Shown one piece after another: positions 54,808 through 64,000 of a stretch of DNA of 64,000 bases. Location of the stretch: positions 116,750,680 through 116,814,679 of the forward strand of contig CP092863.1 in assembly GCA_030710605.1 (NCBI GenBank). Reading direction: 5' to 3'. A program made the position numbers and the translations under genes. The notes beneath the pieces were generated by a model. That model did not search any database and was not told where the DNA came from. It worked only from the letters and a program-made list of their open reading frames with translations. Every line of letters begins with the position of its first letter. Within the stretch, counting starts at the first letter, position 1. Origin of the DNA: Cordylochernes scorpioides. Lineage: Eukaryota; Arthropoda; Arachnida; Pseudoscorpiones; Chernetidae.

Positions 54808-54990
54808 ATTGGACAGCTGAAAGTTGCTGATGGCTTGCGCCATCTATCGGAATTTTGTCCCAATAACCCATTCTTAATTAATCAAGTAAAAGCCAACCAC
54901 CTATGCGTTTCAGGCTGTTGGTCCTCGATTAGTTGATATTTATTCCGATAGATGGCGCAATCCCAATCGGCGACTTTCAGTTGAGTGATA
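54808..54990. mobile_element. Snapback MITE with CCATCTATCGGA arms
   Basis: GACAGCTGAAAGTTGCTGAT and GGCTTGCGCCATCTATCGGA are answered by TCCGATAGATGGCGCAATCC and GGCGACTTTCAGTTG, with a spacer of about 90 nt. Same family as 35855 and 57795. Confidence 0.65.
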
Positions 54991-55329
54991 TCGAACGTAT
55001 TGATGTTTTACTTCACCCACTGTATGACAAGCTATTCTCTCAACAACTGGTTCCGTCCACGTCACAGATCCCTCGCTGTAGGTCCCCTCCGACTGTCAGG
55101 TCTGAAGAAGCCACGTGTCGCCCTTGAGACAACAATGAGAAACCTTATTGTTGGATGGATCCTATTGTCACCCTTCCGCTAATTGTCCCCTCTCCACACG
55201 AGATAACGGACACATGTCCGTCCTTTGGATTCTTCTTCTAGTACTCTTCTTGTTGTTTTAACACTTGTTAACTCTTTGTTTTTATCATTATGCTGGGGTT
55301 GTCTGTACTGGGAGTACATCGCAGGTCTA

Positions 55330-56280
55330 CATATGTAGTACCAGGCTATATATATGATAATCATGGTGGGTAGAGTGTTGTGACGGCTTGTACTGTAGGT
55401 ACAACCGCATTGTCTACACATGTAGTACCTGGCCATGATAATCATGGTGGGTGGAGAGTAGTGACTGCTTGTATTGTAAGTACACCGCATGTCTACACAT
55501 GTAGTACCTGGCCATGATAATCATGGTGGGTAGAGTGTTGTGACAGCTTGTACTGTAAGTACACCTTATGTCTAAACATTTAGTACCTGGCCATGATAAT
55601 CATGGTGGGTAGAGTGTTGTGACAGCTTGTACTGTAAGTAGACCTTATGTCTAAACATGTAGTACCAGGCCATGATAATCATGGTGAGTAGAGTGTTGTG
55701 ACAGCTTGTATTGTAGGTACACCCCATGTTTAAACATGTAGTATCAGGCCATATGATAAGCAAATTGGGTAGAGTGTTGTGACAGCTTGTACTGTAAGTA
55801 CACCTTATGTCTAAACATGTAGTACCAGGCCATGATAATCATGGTGGGTAGAGTGTTGTGACAGCTTGTACTGTAAGTACACCTTATGTCTAAACATGTA
55901 GTACCAGGCCATGATAATCATGGTGGGTAGAGTGTTGTGACAGCTTGTACTGTAAGTACACCTTATGTCTAAACATGTAGTACCAGGCCATGATAATCAT
56001 GGTGGGTAGAGTAGTAACAGTTTATACACTGCAAGTACACCACATGTTTACACCTAAGCCATGATAATCATGGTGGGTAGAGTAGTAACAGTTTATACAC
56101 TGCAAGTACACCACATGTTTACACCTATGCCATGATAATCATGGTGGGTAGAGTAGTAACAGTTTGTACTGTAAGTACACCACATGTTTACACCTAAGCC
56201 ATGATAATCATGGTGGGTAGAGTAGTAACAGTTTGTACTGTAAGTACACCACATGTTCAGAACCAGGCCATGAAAATTAT
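55330..56280. repeat. About 79-bp satellite derived from a SINE tail, about 12 copies
   Basis: Unit: GCCATGATAATCATGGTGGG, TAGAGTGTTGTGACAGCTTG, TACTGTAAGTACACCTTATG, TCTAAACATGTAGTACCAG. Units at the right have a shorter form (GTAGTAACAGTTTATACACT). The CATGATAATCATGG core and the TACTGTATGTACATCACATG stretch also occur once each in the SINE-like element at 35535-35830. CCATGATAATCATGG is itself a palindrome. Decayed units continue to about 56480. Confidence 0.88.
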
Positions 56281-56599
56281 GGTGGAAGGAGAATTTTGTG
56301 TTTGCTTATAAAGTGAGTGCAGTACATGCCTACATATGTAGAACCAGGTCATGATAATAATTGTGGCTAGAAAGTAGTGATTTCTCGTACTGTAATTAGA
56401 CCGCATGCCTATATATGTAGTACCAGACTATGATAATCATAGTGGGTATAGGTCTGTGACAGCTTTAAGTACTCCACATGTCGACATATGCAGAAAACAT
56501 TAGACTTACAGGAACCCCCCGTTTGGTTACTCGCATCCTCTGGTGGGATGGACTCTTGTAAGAAACAAAGTCCACTGAAGAGATTGAATATTATTACAC

Positions 56600-57358
56600 G
56601 CATGGAGACAAACTTAAGGAAGTTGTACCTTTCAGCATATATATCGGTATTCATGGTAAACGGATTGCGGATTTCGACAATTTAGAAAGAGGGAATCATA
56701 TATCGCCGCAACTCTTTTTATTAACGCGATTAAGGAAGCTTTCGGGCAAGCCCTTAGCTGAAGAAGGGCTTGCCCGAAAGCTTCCTTAATCGCGTTAATA
56801 AAAAGAGTTGCGGCGATATATGATTCCCTCTTTCTAAATATATATCGGTATTCAGACAATAACTCTGAAAGATATTACAGTGACCTTTATTGAAGATACA
56901 CGAGATAACCAATATACACTCATGGACAAAACTTAAGGAAATGGTACCTTTCAGCATGTATATCAGTATTCAGACAATAACTCTGAAATATATTACAGTG
57001 ACCTTTATTGAAGATACACGAGATAACCAATATACACTCATGGACAAAACTTAAGGAAATGGTACCTTTCAGCATGTATATCGGTATTCAGACAATAACT
57101 CTGAAAGATATTACAGTGACCTTTATTGAAGATACACGAGATAACCAATATACACTCATGGACAAAACTTAAGGAAATGGTACCTTTCAGCATGTATATC
57201 GGTATTCAGACAATAACTCTGAAAGATATTACAGTGACCTTTATTGAAGACACACGAGATAACCAATTGTGAACAACCTCTGTCTCCTTAAAAAATAATA
57301 ATAATAGACAACCGGCGACATCAAAGACTTTTCACTTCCTTATGCTTAGTCTATGAGT
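56600..57358 (+). repeat. 118-bp satellite array of the MITE family, with a nested insertion
   Basis: About five units of ACACTCATGGACAAAACTTA through GATACACGAGATAACCAATA, with the last going on to the opposite end (CTTATGCTTAGTCTATGAGTG). The first unit is interrupted at 56653-56837 by a palindromic element. Confidence 0.88.
56653..56837. mobile_element. Palindromic retroelement insertion in the satellite (Penelope-like?)
   Basis: Two perfect 75-bp arms (56681-56755 and 56764-56838) meet at an 8-nt loop, AGCTGAAG. A further 28 nt extend the left side. The whole is bounded by a 16-bp direct repeat, ATATATATCGGTATTC (56637-56652 and 56838-56853), which occurs once in uninterrupted units and so is a target-site duplication. 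The arms hold AAGGGCTTGCCCGAAAGCTT and TTAATAAAAAG, as in 2916-3112. CTGAAGA, a GGGC stem and GAAA recall a hammerhead-like core, with one extra A before the stem. Confidence 0.65.
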
Positions 57359-58367
57359 GAATATATCGTTGGGGAAATCACCGTTAAACGTATTAAAAAC
57401 AAAATAATAAGAATAATAAACCCTTCTATAACAGTCATGATTAATACAACACAGACTTCTCTCTTAAAAAATCTCTTTGAATATATCTGTGATTTTTTAT
57501 TATTTTTTGACCACTGACTCTGTAATTTTTGTTTGTCTAGTAGAGCAGCCATTAGCATAACTTTCCTTCTTTACATATAAAATGTAAGGTAATTGTTTTT
57601 AAAATATAAACTATGTGTGTTTTTTAAAAAGAAGAAAACTCAGCTTTACTTTAACAAATGAGTTTTGAGTATATTAATCTTGCCTTTATTAAAAAAAAAA
57701 AAAAAAAAAACTCGACTTCTTATTGATTTGAAAAAAATAATACAAATGTGATATTGTTCTAGGATAGGGTGCATAAATTAAGGGAAAAAAGGCCTCTCCT
57801 TATCGCGCAATTGAAAGTTGCTTATTCCGATAAATGGCGCAAGCTATCAGCATCTTTGCGTTGCACGATAAGGAGATGCATTTAAAAAAATATATCCTTA
57901 TAGATTGTTGATCTTTTTTTCGACTTAGAGCGCTATGTCCCCCATAGGGACACTTGCACTTTAAAGATAAACAAAAATTTTAAAAGAAAAGAAAGAAAGA
58001 TATTTTAAATATCTACAGAATTAGTATGCAAGTTAGTTAGATGAAAAGATAAATATATATATGTCATAATATATACTCTTCCAGGAATGATAAAGCAAAC
58101 CTAGAGTCAGCCCAGAGAGAGACAGCAGCTAAAGTCCAGTCATTTGAGACACCAGCGACATTCCAGGGGGCGAGCACAGGGGCGTTACTTGGAACCTCGA
58201 GACTATTAGACAGTTGGGTGATTGTGTGCAATACGAACGGCCGGCCCTTCAGCGGTGGCCTGGCCGTCTCTCTCTCGCTGGTTGCCTGGGTCACTTCTCC
58301 AACTTGTGGTGTGATTATTTCTCTTTCCCCACCTTATTATTATTATATTGCCACATATATATATATA
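57359..58367. other. Hairpin MITE, microsatellites and intergenic sequence
   Basis: 57795-57880 is a hairpin MITE (TCTCCTTATCGCGCAATTGA against GCACGATAAGGAGATGC, with CCGATAAATGGCGCAAGC inside). A run of 20 A lies at 57690-57710. No gene is supported. Confidence 0.5.
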
Positions 58368-59010
58368 CTAGCGGATGTGTACCCGGCTTCTTCCGGGTTT
58401 TATCCGAGTGAAAGTTTGCCTAACGAATATTATTGATAATAATATTCCGGAACAACACACACAGAATATTATGATAATAATGATAATAATATTCGTTGCA
58501 TTATATATTTATATAATATATTAAATATATTTTTCGAGCAAACATATCCACTCTCTCTACTGAATATATTTTAAAAAAGATATATATAAATAAAAAATAT
58601 CTAGAGATAAACTACATTATCTTAGCCAAAAGGCCGAGAAACGATATTTTATATATTGAGATGACCTGGCTTCGTCTGTGTCTTCTGCTCGTGTGAATGT
58701 TTCGCAGGTAGAATTTTGTTCCTGCCTACTGAAAATTATTATCTGGCTTCGCCCGTGGTCTGTTTTAGTGAATATTCCCCTAAAGAATTTTGTTTATGTC
58801 AATCAAGCATGATACAGCAATATTGTCATCATCATTTTTGAGTAAAAAAAATATTTTTGCTCAGTACCTGGTTATTTATAATTTTTCTTGGTTAAAGCGC
58901 GACAAAAAACTCTTCCAGATTTAACTCTCTGTCCTGTTCAAATTTCAGCGAGTTTAGTTACATATTGAGGGCGTGCATAGCCGACAAACATATATATATA
59001 TATATATAAA
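58368..59010 (-). mobile_element. Non-autonomous Helitron on the minus strand
   Basis: The 3' end on the minus strand is GGATAAAACCCGGAAGAAGC, CGGGTACACATCCG, CTAG (ending at 58368) with T beyond. The CCCGG/CCGGG hairpin is at the expected distance. The interior (GTGTCTTCTGCTCG, TTTTGTTCCTGC, GATACAGCAATATTGTCATC on the plus strand) is shared with 9465-10222. The 5' side ends in GTTTGTCGGCTATGCACGCC after a TA run that has replaced the exact terminus. Confidence 0.72.
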
Positions 59011-59039
59011 AACGAAATAAAAAAATAAAAGATAAAAAG

Positions 59040-62000
59040 ATCAGGTGTTGAAATCAATATAAAAAATGGCATATCCTGACCAGGAGCACATGTGCTTTAC
59101 AGAAGGCAGAGCGCCATCTGGTGGAACAGAAATCAACTAAACATTGATTTAGCCTGTTCCCTGATATTTGGCCAACCCAATTTCTTGATAAATCAAGAAA
59201 AGCCATCCACGAACGCGTTTCGCGCTTTTTGGCGCTCGTCAGCGTGGAGTAGGCTGAACCATTGCGACCAAAAAAGGATTTTTGATCCCAATGGCTTCCC
59301 GAAAAACCAAGAAATGGGTATTTAAGGCCAAACTTGCGTAAATACGCTTAGCACATTGAAAAACGAAATAAAAAAATAAAAAGATCAGGTGTTGAAATCA
59401 ATATAAAAAATGGCATATCCTGACCAGGAGCACATGTGCTTTACAGAAGGCAGAGCGCCATCTGGTGGAACAGAAATCAACTAAACATTGATTTAGCCTG
59501 TTCCCTGATATTTGGCCAACCCAATTTCTTGATAAATCAAGAAAAGCCATCCACGAACGCGTTTCGCGCTTTTTGGCGCTCGTCAGCGTGGAGTAGGCTG
59601 AACCATTGCGACCAAAAAAGGATTTTTGATCCCAATGGCTTCCCGAAAAACCAAGAAATGGGTATTTAAGGCCAAACTTGCGTAAATACGCTTAGCACAT
59701 TGAAAAACGAAATAAAAAAATAAAAGATAAAAAGATCAGGTGTTGAAATCAATATAAAAAATGGCATATCCTGACCAGGAGCACATGTGCTTTACAGAAG
59801 GCAGAGCGCCATCTGGTGGAACAGAAATCAACTAAACATTGATTTAGCCTGTTCCCTGATATTTGGCCAACCCAATTTCTTGATAAATCAAGAAAAGCCA
59901 TCCACGAACGCGTTTCGCGCTTTTTGGCGCTCGTCAGCGTGGAGTAGGCTGAACCATTGCGACCAAAAAAGGATTTTTGATCCCAATGGCTTCCCGAAAA
60001 ACCAAGAAATGGGTATTTAAGGCCAAACTTGCGTAAATACGCTTAGCACATTGAAAAACGAAATAAAAAAATAAAAGATAAAAAGATCAGGTGTTGAAAT
60101 CAATATAAAAAATGGCATATCCTGACCAGGAGCACATGTGCTTTACAGAAGGCAGAGCGCCATCTGGTGGAACAGAAATCAACTAAACATTGATTTAGCC
60201 TGTTCCCTGATATTTGGCCAACCCAATTTCTTGATAAATCAAGAAAAGCCATCCACGAACGCGTTTCGCGCTTTTTGGCGCTCGTCAGCGTGGAGTAGGC
60301 TGAACCATTGCGACCAAAAAAGGATTTTTGATCCCAATGGCTTCCCGAAAAACCAAGAAATGGGTATTTAAGGCCAAACTTGCGTAAATACGCTTAGCAC
60401 ATTGAAAAACGAAATAAAAAAATAAAAGATAAAAAGATCAGGTGTTGAAATCAATATAAAAAATGGCATATCCTGACCAGGAGCACATGTGCTTTACAGA
60501 AGGCAGAGCGCCATCTGGTGGAACAGAAATCAACTAAACATTGATTTAGCCTGTTCCCTGATATTTGGCCAACCCAATTTCTTGATAAATCAAGAAAAGC
60601 CATCCACGAACGCGTTTCGCGCTTTTTGGCGCTCGTCAGCGTGGAGTAGGCTGAACCATTGCGACCAAAAAAGGATTTTTGATCCCAATGGCTTCCCGAA
60701 AAACCAAGAAATGGGTATTTAAGGCCAAACTTGCGTAAATACGCTTAGCACATTGAAAAACGAAATAAAAAAATAAAAGATAAAAAGATCAGGTGTTGAA
60801 ATCAATATAAAAAATGGCATATCCTGACCAGGAGCACATGTGCTTTACAGAAGGCAGAGCGCCATCTGGTGGAACAGAAATCAACTAAACATTGATTTAG
60901 CCTGTTCCCTGATATTTGGCCAACCCAATTTCTTGATAAATCAAGAAAAGCCATCCACGAATTGGGTTGGCCAAATATCAGGGAACAGGCTAAATCAATG
61001 TTTAGTTGATTTCTGTTCCACCAGATGGCGCTCTGCCTTCTGTAAAGCACATGTGCTCCTGGTCAGGATATGCCATTTTTATATTGATTTCAACACCTGA
61101 TCTTTTTATCTTTTATTTTTTTATTTCGTTTTTCAATGTGCTAAGCGTATTTACGCAAGTTTGGCCTTAAATACCCATTTCTTGGTTTTTCGGGAAGCCA
61201 TTGGGATCAAAAATCCTTTTTTGGTCGCAATGGTTCAGCCTACTCCACGCTGACGAGCGCCAAAAAGCGCGAAACGCGTTCGTGGATGGCTTTTCTTGAT
61301 TTATCAAGAAATTGGGTTGGCCAAATATCAGGGAACAGGCTAAATCAATGTTTAGTTGATTTCTGTTCCACCAGATGGCGCTCTGCCTTCTGTAAAGCAC
61401 ATGTGCTCCTGGTCAGGATATGCCATTTTTTATATTGATTTCAACACCTGATCTTTTTATCTTTTATTTTTTTATTTCGTTTTTCAATGTGCTAAGCGTA
61501 TTTACGCAAGTTTGGCCTTAAATACCCATTTCTTGGTTTTTCGGGAAGCCATTGGGATCAAAAATCCTTTTTTGGTCGCAATGGTTCAGCCTACTCCACG
61601 CTGACGAGCGCCAAAAAGCGCGAAACGCGTTCGTGGATGGCTTTTCTTGATTTATCAAGAAATTGGGTTGGCCAAATATCAGGGAACAGGCTAAATCAAT
61701 GTTTAGTTGATTTCTGTTCCACCAGATGGCGCTCTGCCTTCTGTAAAGCACATGTGCTCCTGGTCAGGATATGCCATTTTTTATATTGATTTCAACACCT
61801 GATCTTTTTATTTTTTTATTTCGTTTTTCAATGTGCTAAGCGTATTTACGCAAGTTTGGCCTTAAATACCCATTTCTTGGTTTTTCGGGAAGCCATTGGG
61901 ATCAAAAATCCTTTTTTGGTCGCAATGGTTCAGCCTACTCCACGCTGACGAGCGCCAAAAAGCGCGAAACGCGTTCGTGGATGGCTTTTCTTGATTTATC

Positions 62001-62825
62001 AAGAAATTGGGTTGGCCAAATATCAGGGAACAGGCTAAATCAATGTTTAGTTGATTTCTGTTCCACCAGATGGCGCTCTGCCTTCTGTAAAGCACATGTG
62101 CTCCTGGTCAGGATATGCCATTTTTTATATTGATTTCAACACCTGATCTTTTTATCTTTTATTTTTTTATTTCGTTTTTCAATGTGCTAAGCGTATTTAC
62201 GCAAGTTTGGCCTTAAATACCCATTTCTTGGTTTTTCGGGAAGCCATTGGGATCAAAAATCCTTTTTTGGTCGCAATGGTTCAGCCTACTCCACGCTGAC
62301 GAGCGCCAAAAAGCGCGAAACGCGTTCGTGGATGGCTTTTCTTGATTTATCAAGAAATTGGGTTGGCCAAATATCAGGGAACAGGCTAAATCAATGTTTA
62401 GTTGATTTCTGTTCCACCAGATGGCGCTCTGCCTTCTGTAAAGCACATGTGCTCCTGGTCAGGATATGCCATTTTTTATATTGATTTCAACACCTGATCT
62501 TTTTATTTTTTTATTTCGTTTTTCAATGTGCTAAGCGTATTTACGCAAGTTTGGCCTTAAATACCCATTTCTTGGTTTTTCGGGAAGCCATTGGGATCAA
62601 AAATCCTTTTTTGGTCGCAATGGTTCAGCCTACTCCACGCTGACGAGCGCCAAAAAGCGCGAAACGCGTTCGTGGATGGCTTTTCTTGATTTATCAAGAA
62701 ATTGGGTTGGCCAAATATCAGGGAACAGGCTAAATCAATGTTTAGTTGATTTCTGTTCCACCAGATGGCGCTCTGCCTTCTGTAAAGCACATGTGCTCCT
62801 GGTCAGGATATGCCATTTTTTATAT

Positions 62826-62829
<4 letters not shown>
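59040..62829. repeat. Giant palindrome of 351-bp snapback-derived repeats
   Basis: Five full 344/351-bp units and a partial one run forward to 60930; from 60960 the same number run in reverse to 62829. The spacer is 29 nt (60931-60959). The unit contains AATGGCATATCCTGACCAGG, GCGCCATCTGGTGGAACAG, GAACGCGTTTCGCGCTTTTT and GTAAATACGCTTAGCACATT, and is one arm plus loop of the snapback element at 19104. Unit spacing from the outside in is 344, 351, 351, 351, 351 on the left and 344, 351, 344, 351, 350 on the right, so the arms are not exact mirror copies. TA-rich runs border both ends. Confidence 0.93.
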
Positions 62830-62864
<35 letters not shown>

Positions 62865-62867
<3 letters not shown>

Positions 62868-63060
62868 GGTGATCCAAAAGTCCCGCACTATTTTAAAAAT
62901 TAATAACTCCGCAAATATTTGCGCAAGAGCAATGCGGTAAACACCATTGTGTTTAGGATACAATGGGATTTTTTATGGCAAATAATGAAAAATTCGAAAT
63001 TGATTTTAGTTACAATTTTATTCGCCAGATGGCGCTCTACCAGAATCAGAGATTCAGCGG
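62865..63060 (+). mobile_element. Mariner-like terminal sequence
   Basis: CAGGGTGATCCAAAAGTCCC after TA is a typical mariner-type end. GCCAGATGGCGCTCTACCAG at 63023 echoes the snapback family. No transposase or second end is seen. Confidence 0.5.
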
Positions 63061-63410
63061 CCAAATTGTTTGATAAATTGTAAAATATAACTGATCGACA
63101 CGTATTTTTCCTTTTTGAATATCAGGAAAGAACCCTAATAATTTCAAATTAAAAATTAATAAAACACCACTTCGCCAAAAGTATGAAGAATTGGTTAACG
63201 ATTTTCAAATACAATCAGAGATATGTAAAATAGGTAAATGCAAATTAAAACATGTAGCAAAAAAATGATATTTTAGATACGGTTTGTTTCCGAAGATAAT
63301 AAATTTATAATATTTTTAATTCACAACTCTCACTCAGTATCGATTATATTTATTTTAATTCATTTGAAAAATATGTATCTATCTCTGATAATTTATTTTA
63401 CTCTGGAATG
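63061..63410. other. AT-rich sequence, no gene
   Basis: Nothing recognisable; it lies between the mariner-like end and the LINE 3' tail. Confidence 0.35.
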
Positions 63411-63997
63411 CCGTTGTTGTTGTCGTGTCCAATAAAGAGCCTTAGATGCATCCATGCATCTCCATCACAGCAGCAGCAATGTCCACTATCTTGGGTGTGT
63501 AAAGCTGCTGCTCTGGGTCTATGTCAATTTTCTGCAAGGCTGCGGCCATTGCTGGACATGAGAATATGTGGGTAGGTGTAAGTTCCACACCAGGACAATT
63601 GTTGCATGCCCTATAGGTTATTGTGCCATCTGGATGTATTGTCATTCCTTTATAGTGTTTTGTTCTAAGTCTTGTTATAGTTTTTGTCATTTTTCTCTCA
63701 GAGTTTATTTCGCATTTTGATCTTTTCTTATTTTTTTGTTTAATTATCTTGTATTTTGACAAAGAATCAGCGTCAAATAATGACATTTGTTCTTTCCTTT
63801 GGCTCAACTTTCTGGCTTCCTTTGCCAATTTAAATGCCATTTCATCACCCCCGATCCCAGCATGGGCAGGGATCCAATGTAGAATATAGTTATTCTCCAA
63901 TGGTTCCAGTTGGGTAAGTAACGAGTGTATTTTCTGTGTGATTTTAGTATTGCCCTTCTGAATTGCTTCTAGAGCGGATATGGAGTCGCTCTATATT
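63411..63997 (-). pseudogene. LINE ORF2, RNase H and C-terminus
   Basis: The minus strand encodes the end of a LINE polyprotein. An RNase H domain is marked by SDSISALEAIQKGNTKI and HWIPAHAGIGGDEMAFKLAK, which is the usual arthropod LINE form of its C-terminal catalytic segment. A CxxC...H...C stretch follows (ACNNCPGVELTPTHIFSCP), and the protein ends LYTPKIVDIAAAVMEMHGCI at about 63442. The tail after the stop is CTCTTTATTGGACACGACAA and CAACAACGG. An in-frame TAG near 63991 shows decay. RNase H suggests the I/R1/LOA/Jockey assemblage. The reverse transcriptase would lie beyond the window. Its tail is the source motif for the array at 37573. Confidence 0.75.
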
Positions 63998-64000
63998 AAA

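Noticed and set aside
59092-62790. Identical 77-codon frames repeated in the giant palindrome
   Set aside because: They come from the 351-bp unit, begin at non-ATG codons and have no known domain.
59040-62829. Palindrome as a plain assembly artefact
   Set aside because: Not excluded, but the arms differ in unit length and the join is asymmetric, which a simple hairpin read-through would not give.

Overview
This is an AT-rich, repeat-dominated stretch of an arthropod nuclear genome. The gustatory-receptor-type seven-helix protein on the minus strand near 34 kb points to arthropods. The NELF-A and PABPN1-like proteins show a metazoan. The repeat content would suit a chelicerate, but the sequence alone does not fix the order or species. 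A 100-base run of N at 24799-24898 marks a scaffold gap.

Host genes are few: the C-terminal end of an unidentified protein (2-391, +), a probable orphan exon with a donor site (6331-6457, -), an intronless PABPN1-like RNA-binding protein with an acidic repeat tract (16286-16912, -), a GC-rich single-exon NELF-A homologue (22401-23930, +), a small intronless gene with an octamer and TATA box (30639-30863, +), and a gustatory-receptor-like protein (33732-34703, -). They share no evident pathway.

The rest is transposable elements and satellites that appear to derive from them. From left to right: a complete but decayed Gypsy/Ty3 LTR retrotransposon (751-6215); a Tigger/pogo-type DNA transposon (6584-10568) broken by two non-autonomous Helitrons that each carry a tRNA-Gly-like sequence; a third Helitron (12289-13108) and a fourth (58368 to about 59010); three solo LTRs; several families of foldback elements and MITEs; fragments of at least two LINE families; and tRNA-derived SINE-like sequences.

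Tandem arrays have period 61 bp (14.5-15.8 kb), 118 bp (28.6-29.9, 41.6-42.7, 46.2-46.7, 56.6-57.4 kb), 51 bp (31.1-31.6 kb), 92/90 bp (37.6-39.65 kb), 37 bp (43.8-44.9 kb), 85 bp (50.1-52.3 kb), 45 bp (53.7-54.2 kb), about 79 bp (55.3-56.3 kb) and 351 bp (59.0-62.8 kb). The last is arranged as a giant inverted palindrome with arms of about 1.9 kb.

The most interesting results concern how these repeats arose. Two short palindromic insertions (2916-3112 and 56653-56837) share a core and are flanked by 14- and 16-bp target duplications, so they look like head-to-head copies of a Penelope-like or other target-primed retroelement. The 92-bp minisatellite is recognisably the last codons and 3' tail of a LINE whose relative lies at the right edge of the window. 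The 118-bp satellites are one half of a MITE multiplied in place. Two Helitron boundaries can be fixed to the base: one because removing the element rejoins the transposase frame, the other from a paralogous unoccupied site in the same window.
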